A stretch of DNA of 64,000 nucleotides. Source: Sphaerosporella brunnea (taxonomy: Eukaryota > Ascomycota > Pezizomycetes > Pezizales > Pyronemataceae). Position numbers and translations under genes: made by a program. The stretch lies in NCBI GenBank assembly GCA_008704415.1, contig VXIS01000056.1:124001-188000 (forward strand), in the 5' to 3' direction. Shown here in pieces: positions 9,978 to 20,311 of this stretch; the stretch's first letter is position 1; each line of letters starts with the position of its first letter. The notes beneath the pieces were generated by a model. That model was not told where the DNA came from and ran no database searches. It worked only from the letters and a program-made list of their open reading frames with translations.

Positions 9978-11919
9978 ATGGCCGAAGAGTTCGGAGGCCG
10001 TTCAGCTCTTGATTCCTTCGAGATTCTTACCACCTCTGGCATTCTGCTTTGGTCCAAGAAGTACGCTCCTGTGAACCCCAGTGTGGTCAACAGTTTCATC
10101 AGCGATGTCCTTATCGAGGAGCGAGTTCAACCCGGCACCGACGGAAAGTACTACAAAAAGGACTCTTACACGTTGAAATGGACGACCGCAAACGACTTGG
10201 GTTTGATTTTCATCGCCGTCTATCAGTCGCTGCTCCAGATCACATGGATCGATGAACTCTTGGATACCGTCAAGAAGCTGTTCACGTCCCTTTACGGCGA
10301 CCAGCTCAAGAAGCCCAACACGTCGACCATTCAGTGCCACTTCGACGACTATTTTGCCTCGCGAATCCAGGATCTGGAGAAAAAACACGGAAGCGCCGCC
10401 CGCCCCTCGACTACTTTCGTCCCACCCACCGTCATATCGCCTGCGCCTAGCTCCCAGAGCGAGAAATGGGATGCCCCTCCTCCGGTTCCAGGTCTCATGA
10501 AGGCATCGGCAAGGCCTGTTTCCCCGGCAATCAACGGGCTTACTACACCCGTGCCCGAGATCCCTCGCACCCCTTCTCCCGGCATGAGCTCATCCGGCGT
10601 GATCACGGCGAAGCGCCGTGGCGGTCGTCGCCGACGAGGAAAGGCTTCGGCCCATGCATCCAGCGGTGATGAGGTCTCGCCGGCGCCGTCAACCAAGAAA
10701 TCTGGCAAGAAGCTCCGGAAGTGGGATGCGGAGGGCAACGCCGATGAAGACGATGGACAGGTGCTGGACTATTCCGCTCAAGACTCCGGAGAAGAGACTG
10801 GGCGAAAGCTAGACTTCATCGACCAGAAGGAGTGGGGCAAGAAGACTTCAAAGGGAGAGTTCGTGTTGAAGGAGCTGGGCGAGGAGGTACAGGCAATTCT
10901 GAACCAGCCAGATGCGAACGCTGGCAGTTCTTCCGGTGCCCTGGGCTTCTTCCGCAAGTTTGTCGGAGGCAAGACCTTGACCAAGGAAGACATGGACAAG
11001 GCGCTGGCGGGAATGAAAGATCATCTGTTGAAGAAGAACGTGGCCCAGGAGGCGGCCAACGATATTGTCAAGAACGTGGAGAGCAGTCTGCTGGGCCAGA
11101 AGACTGGCAGCTTCCAGAGCATCGATGCCGTCGTCAGATCCGCGGTGGAGGCAGCTATCAAGCGAATCCTGACCCCAACTAACTCCCTCGATCTTTTGCG
11201 GGAGATCCAGCAAAAGAGATCTCGCGGTTCCCGCCCATACGTCATCTCGATCGTCGGCGTCAACGGTGTCGGCAAGTCTACAAACTTGTCAAAGATCTGT
11301 TTCTTCCTCCTCCAGAATAAGTTCAAGGTACTCATCGCCGCTTGCGATACCTTCCGATCCGGTGCCGTTGAGCAGCTTCGTGTCCATGCGCGCAACCTGA
11401 AGGAGTTGAGCGAGAGAGAGGGCGGTGTCGTCGAGCTGTACGAAAAGGGCTACGGCAAGGATGCCGCCAACATTGCCAAAGATGCGGTCGATTACGCTGA
11501 GAAAGAGCACTTCGATGTTGTCCTGATCGACACCGCCGGCAGACGGCACAACGACCAGAGACTCATGAGCTCTTTGGAGAAGTTCGCCAAGTTGGCGGCA
11601 CCCGACAAGATTTTCATGGTCGGTGAGGCGCTCGTCGGAACTGACTCGGTTATGCAGGCCAGGAACTTCAATGCGGCCTTTGGTAGCCAGAGGTCCTTGG
11701 ATGGGTTCATTATAAGCAAGTGCGATACCGTTGGCGACATGGTATTTTTTGCCCTCTTTCAAGTCTTTGACTAGACACTGATTCATTATGCAGATTGGTA
11801 CTCTTATAAGCATGGTTTTTGCAACGGGAATACCCGTAGTGTTTTTGGGAGTCGGGCAGAATTATCAGGACTTGCGGACGCTGAACATCAGCTGGGCGGT
11901 GGGACTTTTGATGTCGTAG
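9978..11919 (+). CDS. SRP101: Signal recognition particle receptor subunit alpha
   Basis: This is the SRP receptor GTPase, which docks ribosome-SRP complexes at the ER membrane. Exons 9978-11741 and 11794-11919 around a 52-bp intron give 629 aa, typical of SR-alpha. The N-terminal SRX domain begins LDSFEILTTSGILLWSKKYA and binds the beta subunit. A basic linker (KRRGGRRRRGKA, about 210-225) follows. The C-terminal NG domain has GVNGVGKSTNLSK (about 425-440), DTFRSGAVEQL, DTAGRRHND (about 517-525) and SKCDT as the base-recognition motif (usually TKxD). The short second exon restores the conserved end GIPVVFLGVGQNYQDL. I chose the ATG at 9978 because the conserved domain begins just after it. 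The frame stays open upstream to an ATG at 9765, so a 71-residue longer form is possible. Confidence 0.95.
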
Positions 11920-12282
11920 TGGCTTATGCTTTCTGTTTTTCATGGTTTATCACTTATCATTTATCAGTGCTTCGACTGGCGAGCCGCTTTTGTGCGATGG
12001 ACATGACGATAACAATGGGCTTAATGGATTTGACGATGGTGGCATGAAGTTTACTGCCATGCAGCCCTCTTTTACGTGCTCTTGAATCCCGAATGTGAAT
12101 TTTCCAATAAGCGAAAGGCAAAACCTAAGTAAGGTTGCATCGTCATCAAATCGCACCTCGAACTCGAGCTGACTCACGATGCACGCGATCTTGGCGTGTT
12201 CCGGCCCTAAACTCCTTCCAACAAAGCTCCGCGACCCTACCAACCACCGCACCGCTGGACGCCGTGCGAAACAGCTCGCGAC
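11920..12282. other. Intergenic, SRP receptor 3' side and BDP1 promoter
   Basis: Between two tandem genes; 363 bp. No gene or RNA is recognised. It must contain the terminator of the SRP receptor gene and the promoter of BDP1. Confidence 0.5.
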
Positions 12283-14173
12283 ATGAGTTCCGTAGTTAGT
12301 GAGTTGCTTTCCCCTCCTCCTCCTCCTCCTCCTCCTCCTGCTTCTTATTCTTCTTCCGCCGCCATAATGCACACAATACTAAACCGATCGGTGCAGACAA
12401 ATCCAAAAACAAGTTTGCGCCAAAAGCGAAAGCTCGTGTCCGCGGCAATGTTGCTTCGGCGACTCCTGCGCTGGAACCCACTGCGACTCCCGCGGCGCAA
12501 AAACCTGTCGTCCCTGCCCCGCCCCCGCCCCCTCCCCCGCCCGCGATCGAGCCCGAACCATCGTATGCCAGCCGCCATGTTGCGATCCCGACGTTCGAGG
12601 GCGCTACTCATGGCATTGGAATCCCCGTTCTTGAAGGCGCCGGAGAGGTTCAGGTTTCTAGTGTTAGGCCCTCGGCCCCTCCTACACTGGTAAACGGGAC
12701 GGAAGCTCCGGTGCGGCCACCCCCGAGTATTGCGAGAGCGATCCCGCAGCTTGAGGGTGCCACTGAGACGCCGGCGATCACGGTAGACAAAAGCAAGGGA
12801 GATAAAGTTGCGGTCAATAAAGGGAAAGGGAAGGCGGTGGTTAGTGAAAAGGGTCATGGGGCGGCTGGGGAACCGCCTATGGAGGCTGAACAGTCGGTAG
12901 AGCCTGTGGAGGAAGCTATAACGCAAACCGGTGGTGCTGCTGCGAGTAAGAAAACTCGGACTCGGAAAGCACCCGCTCCCCGGAAACGGAAAGCACCGCT
13001 TCCTCCGCCTCCATCAACTGAAGTACCTCTGGAGGGTGTTCGGCGATCATCCCGGGCGAAAAAACCAAGGATCCAGGAAGCCGATACCCAGAACAATGCA
13101 GATGAAGGGCAGGAAGACGACGAAATCATGGCAGATGCAGAGGAGGAAGAGGAAGCTTTCCGGGAAGAGGATGGCGAGGAAGATGAAGAAGAATACGAGG
13201 GGGAGAAGCGGCCACAAAAGAAGGCCAATGCGAAGTCTAAGGCGAAACCAAAGTCTCAGGATAAGGGAAAGCCAAAAGCGCCTAGAAAGCCGCGCGCACC
13301 ACGGAAACCCAAGGAGCCCGGAGACGGACCTCAGCGCCGCGGTCGACGGCGCCAAAAAACACCCGACGACGCAGAAGATCAAAAGATTGAGGAAGATGTG
13401 GTGAAGATGAAGGACCTGTGCAAGGATCCCCGCATCGGTAGGAAGTCGAAACGTGGCAAGGAGCTCGAAAATGCAGAGTTCAATGAGGCTGTCCGGCGTC
13501 GGATGGCATCCAAGACCGAACTTGCCGAGAGGAGAGCCAGAGGGGAGGATGTTGACGAAGCAGAAGAGGATAGGCTGGAGCGACTGGCGTCCGCTAATAG
13601 AATTAACCGGCCGGGAGCCGCTCCACAGATGCGTGTCGTCAATGGGCAGATGGTGCTCGATGAGGAATCACTGCGCGTCAACCGCCACGAACGAGATGCT
13701 CTTGCTGTGGAAGATATGGAGATTGTGGAAGAGAACGTGCACACACGACTCGTCAACTCTGCAACATGGAGCAAGCGGGTGAGGGGGGATAGATGGGACG
13801 AAGATTCGACCGATCGGTTCTACCAAGCGTTGTCGATGTTTGGCACGGATTTTGAGATGATTTCCAGGCTGTTTCCCGGCCGTGCCAGGCGCGAGGTCAA
13901 GAACAAGTTCAATTGCGAGGAACGAAAGGACCCTGCAAGAGTTACTCAGGCGCTCAAGACCAGAGTTGTTGTTAGTGAGTCAACAACCCCCAACCAAAGA
14001 CTGCTGTTATGTTGCTCACGGTGCCTATTTTAGACATGGCCGAGTACTCGCAGATCACCAACCAGCAGTTCCCCGACCCCGGCGTGCTTGAAAAAGAGCT
14101 GCAGCAGCTACGAGACGAGCACGAAGCAGAGGCAGAGACGAGTGGGACCCTCCCTAACCCTGGGGTAGGTTAG
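12283..14173 (+). CDS. BDP1: Transcription factor TFIIIB component B'' (Bdp1)
   Basis: Bdp1 is a TFIIIB subunit that with TBP and Brf1 recruits RNA polymerase III to tRNA and 5S genes. Three exons (12283-12298, 12397-13974, 14034-14173) give 577 aa. The first exon has only 16 nt; splicing yields the start MSSVVNKSKNKFAPKAKARV, the conserved Bdp1 N-terminus. The 98-bp first intron carries a (CCT)n tract. A proline run (about 45-55), AT-hook-like basic stretches (RKPRAPRKPKEP) and a long acidic block (about 240-280) follow. The SANT/Myb domain lies near 461-510 (TWSKRVRGDRWDEDSTDRFY, then FGTDFEMISRLFPGRARREV). The protein ends soon after this domain, shorter than many Bdp1 proteins. Confidence 0.93.
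12303..12344 (+). repeat. (CCT)n microsatellite inside BDP1 intron 1
   Basis: A CTC/CCT repeat of about 40 bases lies within the first intron of BDP1. It would translate as a proline run if the intron were read through, which creates a misleading alternative frame. Confidence 0.7.
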
Positions 14174-14912
14174 GCGGTAGGATCTGAGCACGATGGTGCG
14201 AGTGATCTTTCATGCTTTCATGACTGCGAGTGCGAGTGATTCTACTTAGTGAGGCTTCTCGCCGAAACATCTCGCTTCAAAATTGACTTCTATCACACGA
14301 TATTGAGCTTGCTATACGTGATCCGTCAGTTTCCTGCTGGCAGAAGGAGCAAGCTATGGTCGTAGAGCGCGAGTGTCAGGAGCAGGCCAACTAGGCCATG
14401 AGAGACGCAGAGAACGGTGTTACCCAGGACCAGCCCAGCGAGCACAAGCAAAGACAACACTAGGTCTGGAGGCGCGGTGCTTTCAAAGAGCATCGAAGAA
14501 TACGAGAGAGAACGCTTCAGGCGGTTGGCGGAAGTTGAGCCCGTCTAGACAAAATTGAGATTGCTTGTTGGCCTTCCATCCTTAGATGGTGACTCTCGTA
14601 AACCAGCTGCACCTTTGGTACATAGCACAAAGTGATCGCCGATGACGGGAGCGCCACCGATAATGGTGACACGACTGGACAGTGAGTGATTGAAATTCAA
14701 AGTGAGTAATTGTGATTCAGAGTGATATTCCATGTCGCAGGCTCACATGAACTGCGGATGGCGGGATAATCCATCACGTGTGCCCCACACAAACTTTCAC
14801 AATCCTGTCCCGCACAAATTGCAGCGGCGAACTTCACAGAGCCAACTCAACACCAAATATCCCGACCACCCACTGTTTACTCAAAAAATCTCGATCCGAA
14901 TCAACAGCGAAA
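14174..14912. other. Intergenic BDP1 / eIF3i
   Basis: 739 bp between tandem genes. Only short frames without motifs. The last part is the promoter and 5' leader of the eIF3i gene. Confidence 0.5.
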
Positions 14913-16260
14913 ATGCGGCCGATCTTACTTCAAGGACATGTACGCTTTCCCTGCTCGGTTTCGCGGCGTCAGAAGCACTTTTGCTGATTTGAAGGCTTAG
15001 GAGCGTAGTTTGACGCAGATCAAGTACGGTGGCCTCCGGAAATTTCGTTGAATACAACTGTTCTGACTCAAAGCTCTTTTGCTTGATTCAGATACAACAG
15101 AGATGGTATGCCAGTCTACTAGAGGCTTATCATTGCTCAAAGCTGACTCTTCCCTAGGTGATCTCCTGTTCTCCACCGCGAAGGACCATGTGGTGTGCGC
15201 TTGGTATTCCGGTATTTCCAGCTCCAGCTCGCTGCACAGAATGATACTGATGATCTATGCGCATAGCCAACGGTGAGCGCCTCGGAACCTACAACGGCCA
15301 CCAGGGAGCGCTCTGGACTGTCGATGTCGATCCCACCACTACCCTCCTCGCCACCGGTGCTGCCGACAACACGATCAAGCTGTGGGAGGTGCGGACAGGA
15401 CGGTGTTTGAAGACATGGGACTTCCCCACTGCGGTGAAGCGTGTTGAGTTTTCCGAGGATGCCACGCTGTTGCTGGGTGTGACGGAGATGCGCATGGGTC
15501 ACCTTGGAACTGTGGTTGTGTTCCCGATCAATGTCGACGTCGACGCGGAGCAGGCGGATGAGCCCCTTTTCACTATCACCTTCCGGGAGAGCAAGGCTAC
15601 CGTTGCCGCGTGGAGCTATCTGAACAAGTTCATCATCACTGGACATGAGGATGGAACCGTGAGCCAGTACGATGGAAAAACCGGAGAGCTCATCCAGGAC
15701 ATTCAGGCACACGAGCCTGACATGCAGATCACCGATATCCAGATGGCACCGGACAGGACGTACTTCATCACTGCCTCCAAGGACAAGACGGCCAAGGTGC
15801 TTTAGCATATATCCTGACGCCCGCAACACTTGCTAACAGATGAAAACAGCTGATTGAGACCAACACCCTCCGAATCCTCAAGACCTACCAGACCGATACC
15901 CCCCTCAACTCCGCCGCTATCACCGCGAAGAAGGACTTCATCATTCTTGGAGGAGGACAGGAGGCTCGTGATGTCACCACCACCATTGCAAGGCAAGGAA
16001 AGTTCGAGGCCAGGTTCTTCCACAAGATCTTCGAGGATGAGATTGGACGTGTGAGAGGTCACTTCGGTCCTTTGAACACTGTAAGCTTTATCCGGTCCGA
16101 GTCTATTAAGAGCATGACTGATGTGATGGGGTAGGTTGCCTGCCACCCTCAGGGTACCGGCTACGCCTCCGGTGGTGAGGACGGTTACGTCCGAGTTCAC
16201 CACTTCGACAAGCCTTACTTTGACTTTAAGTACGAGGTGGAGAAGATGGCGAAGGCGTAA
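14913..16260 (+). CDS. TIF34: Eukaryotic translation initiation factor 3 subunit I
   Basis: This WD40 subunit of eIF3 helps recruit the 43S complex to mRNA. Seven exons (14913-14939, 15001-15023, 15092-15105, 15158-15211, 15267-15796, 15850-16080, 16135-16260) give 334 aa, close to the usual 340 or so. Splicing of four tiny 5' exons rebuilds [46 protein letters not shown], the conserved start of eIF3i. All joins keep frame. WD repeats are visible as [48 protein letters not shown] and DKTAK. The C-terminal part contains [16 protein letters not shown] and ends [19 protein letters not shown]. The cluster of small introns at the 5' end is a conserved habit of some fungal housekeeping genes. Confidence 0.96.
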
Positions 16261-17532
16261 TTTGCTGCAGTAGTCGAGAATAGATAAGTGTTTCGAGTCT
16301 AGTCTGGTGTTACCCAAAACCTCTGATTTCCTTTTGGCGTTCGTTGTTCTTCATGTATGGGATGGTTTTTTAGTGGGGTTGCGGTCGGTTTTTTCTTCTT
16401 CTCTTTATGGATTCATGAGGATTTGTGTAAAGGATTCGAGACGTCAAAAAGTTGGGACTCCTTGCCTTGTAGTTTGCGAGTTGTCCACTGAGTATGCAAG
16501 TTATTGATATGAGTTTTGCTGCTGTGGTGAGATGAATTGGCACATTCCAAAAAGGCTGAGCACGGCACAAACAGGATGTTCGTTCGTCCTTTACATACAG
16601 TGTTTCAATTCTGTAGAGTAGATTGCTGGATTTGAGTGCTTCATGAGTACACACTCGCAACCACACGGTGGATTCTCCACTGCTTGGATATACGGGGAAT
16701 TGGTCTAATGTTGAGAGAAGCCATTCAGTGAGCTCTTGTGCCGGGTCAAGTACGGCTAGGGGGCGAATATTTATGCTGGTTTTCAATAATGTGATTATTT
16801 GTTGCGGGCATGAAAAACAAAAAAAGCGTGAAACCTACAGATAGAGCTATACATCCACTTCATCATCATTGCCTGCCCCTGAACTCCGTATCACCCCGCT
16901 TCTCCTCGTACAGCAAGGCGGGCCAGCTGTCTCCACGGAAAACCCCCGTTCCAGTGCGCCGCTTACCACGCGGTTCTAGATTACAATTTAATCCAAATTC
17001 TCCCTACTACCTTGGCTGTTCGGCATGCAGCCCCCATTACGAATTAGCGGACCCTGCCGTGTTTTATTTCTTGAGGTCAAGGGCTGTGTGTGTGTGTGTG
17101 TGTCTAGAGGCTTGTTGAAGCGGCGGCGAGTGAGAACTTGTGTCCGCAGGTAGAGACTGTGGATCTTTTGCACTGCCCTCGGCCCACCTCTGCAAGAAAC
17201 AGAACCGCCAAGAGCGCCCCAGCAAAGACCAGAAAGAGCACACTGGGCTCGAGGTTCGGGCTCGAGGTTCGAGTGGAAGACTTTGCTTTGGCGGGATCGA
17301 ACCAGGTTTCTCCTGCTCCTTCCGCCAGCGAGGAAAAAAAAAACCCACACTCCCCGGTATGGGTTATTTGAGGCGGCTGATAAAAGGCTGGTGCGAGACA
17401 ATACTGACTGGGGCCTGAATCCCTGACGAGGTTTTGACAATTTTGTTTGTCGTAGAGCTTTTGCTCTGCGGCTTCCTTTGGCGGCTGGTAAGAGTCGACA
17501 CCGTGGTTGCCTATGATATCGGTGCGGAAAGC
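16261..17532. other. Intergenic between eIF3i and ASA1 (convergent)
   Basis: About 1.27 kb between 3' ends of convergent genes. A (TG)n microsatellite lies at about 17087-17103. No gene or structured RNA could be supported. Confidence 0.5.
17087..17103. repeat. (TG)n microsatellite
   Basis: About eight TG dinucleotides in a row. Confidence 0.8.
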
Positions 17533-18729
17533 CTAGTAGATTTCCCACAAGCTGACCTTCCCATCCTTCGCGCCTCCCGCAAGCCAATGCTTCGAAGTCT
17601 CCCTCCTAATCCTCGCCTGCTCCACCGTCAACGCGCCCAGTGCCCCCTCATATCCACTTCTCACCACCTCCCCCGCATCACCATTCGTCACCAATGCTTC
17701 CGTCTGGCTAATTTCAGATCCTGCTACAGCGTCCAATATCTCTGCAAAAGCAACCGCATAGCACCCCACCCTATGCCACTTCAACACGGCCAACTCTTTC
17801 ATCTTCCCCGCTGACCAAACCCTGTACTTCCCATCCCAGCCTGCCATCGCAAAAATCTTCGCATCGCCCCTGACTGCGAGTCCCTGCAACCCCGCATGCT
17901 TTGTGTCCCTCACCAGGTCCATCCCCTCCTGCCCCAGCGAATGCCGAACTATCAACGAGTCCGCGGAGGTGGTCAGGAACCATTCATTACCTGGAGCTGC
18001 GGCGAGACCTAGGACCGGCTGGGTATGCGGCTTCGAGGAGTGCACCTCCGTCCAGGTTCCGGAACGGTAGGAAAAGATGGATACGTGCCCGCTTTCGTAG
18101 CCGGCGATGAGGGTTAGGACGCCTTTTACCCAGCGGAGCGATAAGGCCATCGCCATGCCGGTTGTGGATTGGGATTGTATACGGGCATGCACACGATGGG
18201 TAGAGGGGAGTGAGAATATATCGACGGCAGCACTTTCGAGCGCAGCTGGCACGGCAACGAGTGCATCCTGATACTCCTTGCCTTCAACATTCTGGTCGTC
18301 GTCTAAACAGAACCCGAACCCGCAGAAATTCAGCGCGTTGACGGAAAGCGCCGCAACCAGCCATGGCGACTTCCCGGTGACTTCTCCGCCGCTGTCAACC
18401 GGTAGAACCGTCGGTACGTCGTCTGCAGGACTCGGGAGTCTCCAAACGTAGATTTTGTGGTCGCGGCCATGGGTTATGATTCGACTTTCCGTGGAGGCGG
18501 GATCAATAGGGCGCCACTCGGCGACAGCTAGGACTGAGGACTTGTGCGCTGCCCATACGGCAAGTGGACGCCGTGTGTGCAGGGTCCAGAGGACACAGAT
18601 GCCGTTTGCGTCTGCGGTGAGCAAGAGGGTATTGTGTCGGAGGAAGGCGAGTGCGTGAATCGGCGAGGTGTGGCCGCGGAGGATGTAGGCTGGCTGTGGA
18701 GGTGGGGGGAGGGGTTTTGGTTGCGACAT
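17533..18729 (-). CDS. ASA1: ASTRA complex WD40 subunit Asa1
   Basis: Asa1 is a WD40 member of the ASTRA/TTT-linked complex that acts with Tel2, Tti1 and Tra1 in PIKK biogenesis and chromatin regulation. The gene is a single exon of 398 aa. The start chosen is the ATG at 18729, giving MSQPKPLPPPPQPAYILRGH; the frame runs 17 codons further upstream without conserved sequence. WD-type motifs include RGHTSPIHALAFL, GICVLWTLHTRRPLAVW, HGRDHKIYVWRLP, AGYESGHVSIFSY, SADSLIVRHSL and AGWDGKYRVWSAGKMKEL. It ends KDGKVSLWEIY. Length and the GHTSPIHAL opening match fungal ASA1 as I know it. Another WD40 protein is the alternative. Confidence 0.82.
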   Translation of the reverse strand: MSQPKPLPPPPQPAYILRGHTSPIHALAFLRHNTLLLTADANGICVLWTLHTRRPLAVWAAHKSSVLAVAEWRPIDPASTESRIITHGRDHKIYVWRLPSPADDVPTVLPVDSGGEVTGKSPWLVAALSVNALNFCGFGFCLDDDQNVEGKEYQDALVAVPAALESAAVDIFSLPSTHRVHARIQSQSTTGMAMALSLRWVKGVLTLIAGYESGHVSIFSYRSGTWTEVHSSKPHTQPVLGLAAAPGNEWFLTTSADSLIVRHSLGQEGMDLVRDTKHAGLQGLAVRGDAKIFAMAGWDGKYRVWSAGKMKELAVLKWHRVGCYAVAFAEILDAVAGSEISQTEALVTNGDAGEVVRSGYEGALGALTVEQARIRRETSKHWLAGGAKDGKVSLWEIY

Positions 18730-19109
18730 GGCGGGGATGTGATGTGGATGGAGGTAGTAGCCGAGAACGCGTTTATGCAACTAGTGATTTCAACTACGTC
18801 ATGGACGGAGATTATTAACCGAGCGTCCCGGGAGAAGCTGTTGACTTTGGGACATCACACATCGGAGTTGTTCCTAGGTACTTGTAGGATTTCTTATATT
18901 CTTGTTGGCAGATCCGGCATCCAAACACAACCAGCGAAAAGCGCCGCACATAGAATCCAGGAAATATTTTGTTTAACCCCCACCATGACTGACTAGGCTC
19001 AACTTGGACCCTTTCCAAGGAGCACCACCGTAAACAAAAGAAATACGTCAAGAGAAACAAGATATGAAACCATAAAAACAAAAAAACGCCTTTGTACACC
19101 GATAGCCCA
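18730..19109. other. Intergenic ASA1 promoter / HAC1 3' side
   Basis: 380 bp. It holds the ASA1 upstream region and the 3' untranslated region of HAC1. The HAC1 unspliced frame extends to 19110, so the untranslated part of the spliced mRNA is longer (from 19341 down). Confidence 0.5.
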
Positions 19110-20311
19110 TTAACCCAAACCACTAATCGCCCAATTAAAGGAATGCGCACGACTATATTGAGTGGCACCCCGACTTTGCCTTCGGTTGAGACTTGTGTCC
19201 AACAAGCTTCGCCCAAACCCCTTCAAGCCTTCACCAGAACCAAAAATAGACTGAGCAACCGCCACGACCAAGTTGCGTTTGACACTAGATTTTGTCTGTT
19301 GCGAGTTGCAGTCCGTCGCTACCCGAAGGTGCGCCAAGACATTACTGCAAATCAGACTCGTCTTGAGCCGGAGCGCAGACAGGGTCGTAGTCGATACACT
19401 CATCCAAGATTGACTCGGGGGAAGAAATTGAAAGGGATTCGGGTGAAGTTGCGAGAGCAGAGTCCCTATCCGAGAGGCCAAACTCCAGATGAAGAAGACC
19501 AGACTCGTAACCAGCGTCAGGAACGCCGGTAGCGAAGTAGTCATCGGTCCAGTCCCCTGCAGACACGGCAGGTCGCACATCAACTCAGCAGGTTGATGTG
19601 TCATGCAGGAGGACTCTGATAATGAATCATCTAGAGCGGAGTCGGGGTAGGAAACAGTCGTGATGGGGTCGACGCCGTAGCACTCCATGAAGAGTGATTC
19701 CAGATGCTGCTCTTCGGTGACCGCCCGAGGTGGCTGGTTCGAATGTAGCTTCAGGCGTGCGTTCTCTTCATGCACCCTCTTGAGCTGGGCGAGGAGTTTA
19801 TTATTGCTGGCGGTGAGCTTGTTGTTCGCCTCCACCAGCGACTCGAACTTTTGCTTCAACATGTCGCGTTCGGATTCGATCGCTTCTAACTGTTGCTTCT
19901 TCACTTCTCGTGATTTTTGAGCGGCGGCCCTGTTACGGAGCACACGCTCAACTCGACGTTGTTCCTTCTCCTCGGCGGTCTTTGCGCGCTTTCTGCAGTC
20001 AGGTTAGCGAGGGTTCAAAATAGGACAGTTCCGAATTCATACCGAGGAGGAAGGTTGGTAGTCGGCGTAGGAAGCTGTTGGCCCCACGATTTTCTCTTCT
20101 TGACCGGTTTCTGCTCCGGTTCCGTCTTGACCTTCGGTGTCTCCCGGCTCGGTGGCGGCGACGCTAAGCTACTCGGCGAAATCTCGGTCGGCATGAAGAT
20201 GGAAGGAGACGTATGCCGTGAGCTGAAAATGCTGCTTGGTGAAGAAGCGGAGAAGTCATCGAGGCTCTGAGGTGTAGCGACGCCAGGGATGTCTTGGACG
20301 GAAACGGACAT
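19110..20311 (-). CDS. hacA: Unfolded protein response bZIP factor HAC1/HacA
   Basis: This bZIP activator induces ER chaperone and secretory genes during ER stress. Exon 1 (20311-20043) and a conventional 50-bp intron (20042-19993, GTATGA..CAG) join to the bZIP exon. The N-terminus has KKRKSWGQQLPTPTTNLPPR, a hallmark of fungal HacA. The basic region is RRVERVLRNRAAAQKSREVK (about 100-120, with the NxxAAxxSR core), followed by a leucine zipper to about 160. Without Ire1 processing the frame reads to 19110 (383 aa). Removing 20 nt at 19588-19569 joins QP-AVSAGDWTDDYFATG and ends at 19342 (299 aa), with the C-terminal tail rich in Ser, Asp and Glu expected for the activator form. The unspliced tail has a hydrophobic stretch (FLTLVTSLVFFIWSLA). 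Regulation by Ire1 is therefore readable in the sequence. Confidence 0.96.
19569..19588 (-). promoter_or_regulatory. hacA: Unconventional 20-nt Ire1 intron of HAC1
   Basis: Both borders fit the Ire1 consensus CNG|CNGN: CTG|CTGA at the 5' site and CTG|CCGT at the 3' site, exactly 20 nt apart. The first site is the 7-nt loop of a perfect 9-bp stem (CACATCAAC at 19600-19592 with GTTGATGTG at 19584-19576). The second loop CTGCCGT is flanked by GAC and GTC. A 20-nt intron is the known length in Aspergillus and Trichoderma. Excision shifts the frame into an open 3' frame ending at 19342. Confidence 0.93.

Noticed and set aside
12296..12926. Long minus-strand Arg-rich frames over BDP1
   Set aside because: Shadows of the proline-rich coding strand; no motif, and the plus strand is a well-supported gene.
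17285..17345. GGTTCGATCCCGCC on the minus strand, like a tRNA T-loop
   Set aside because: The flanking bases do not form a T-stem or acceptor stem and no anticodon arm lies upstream.
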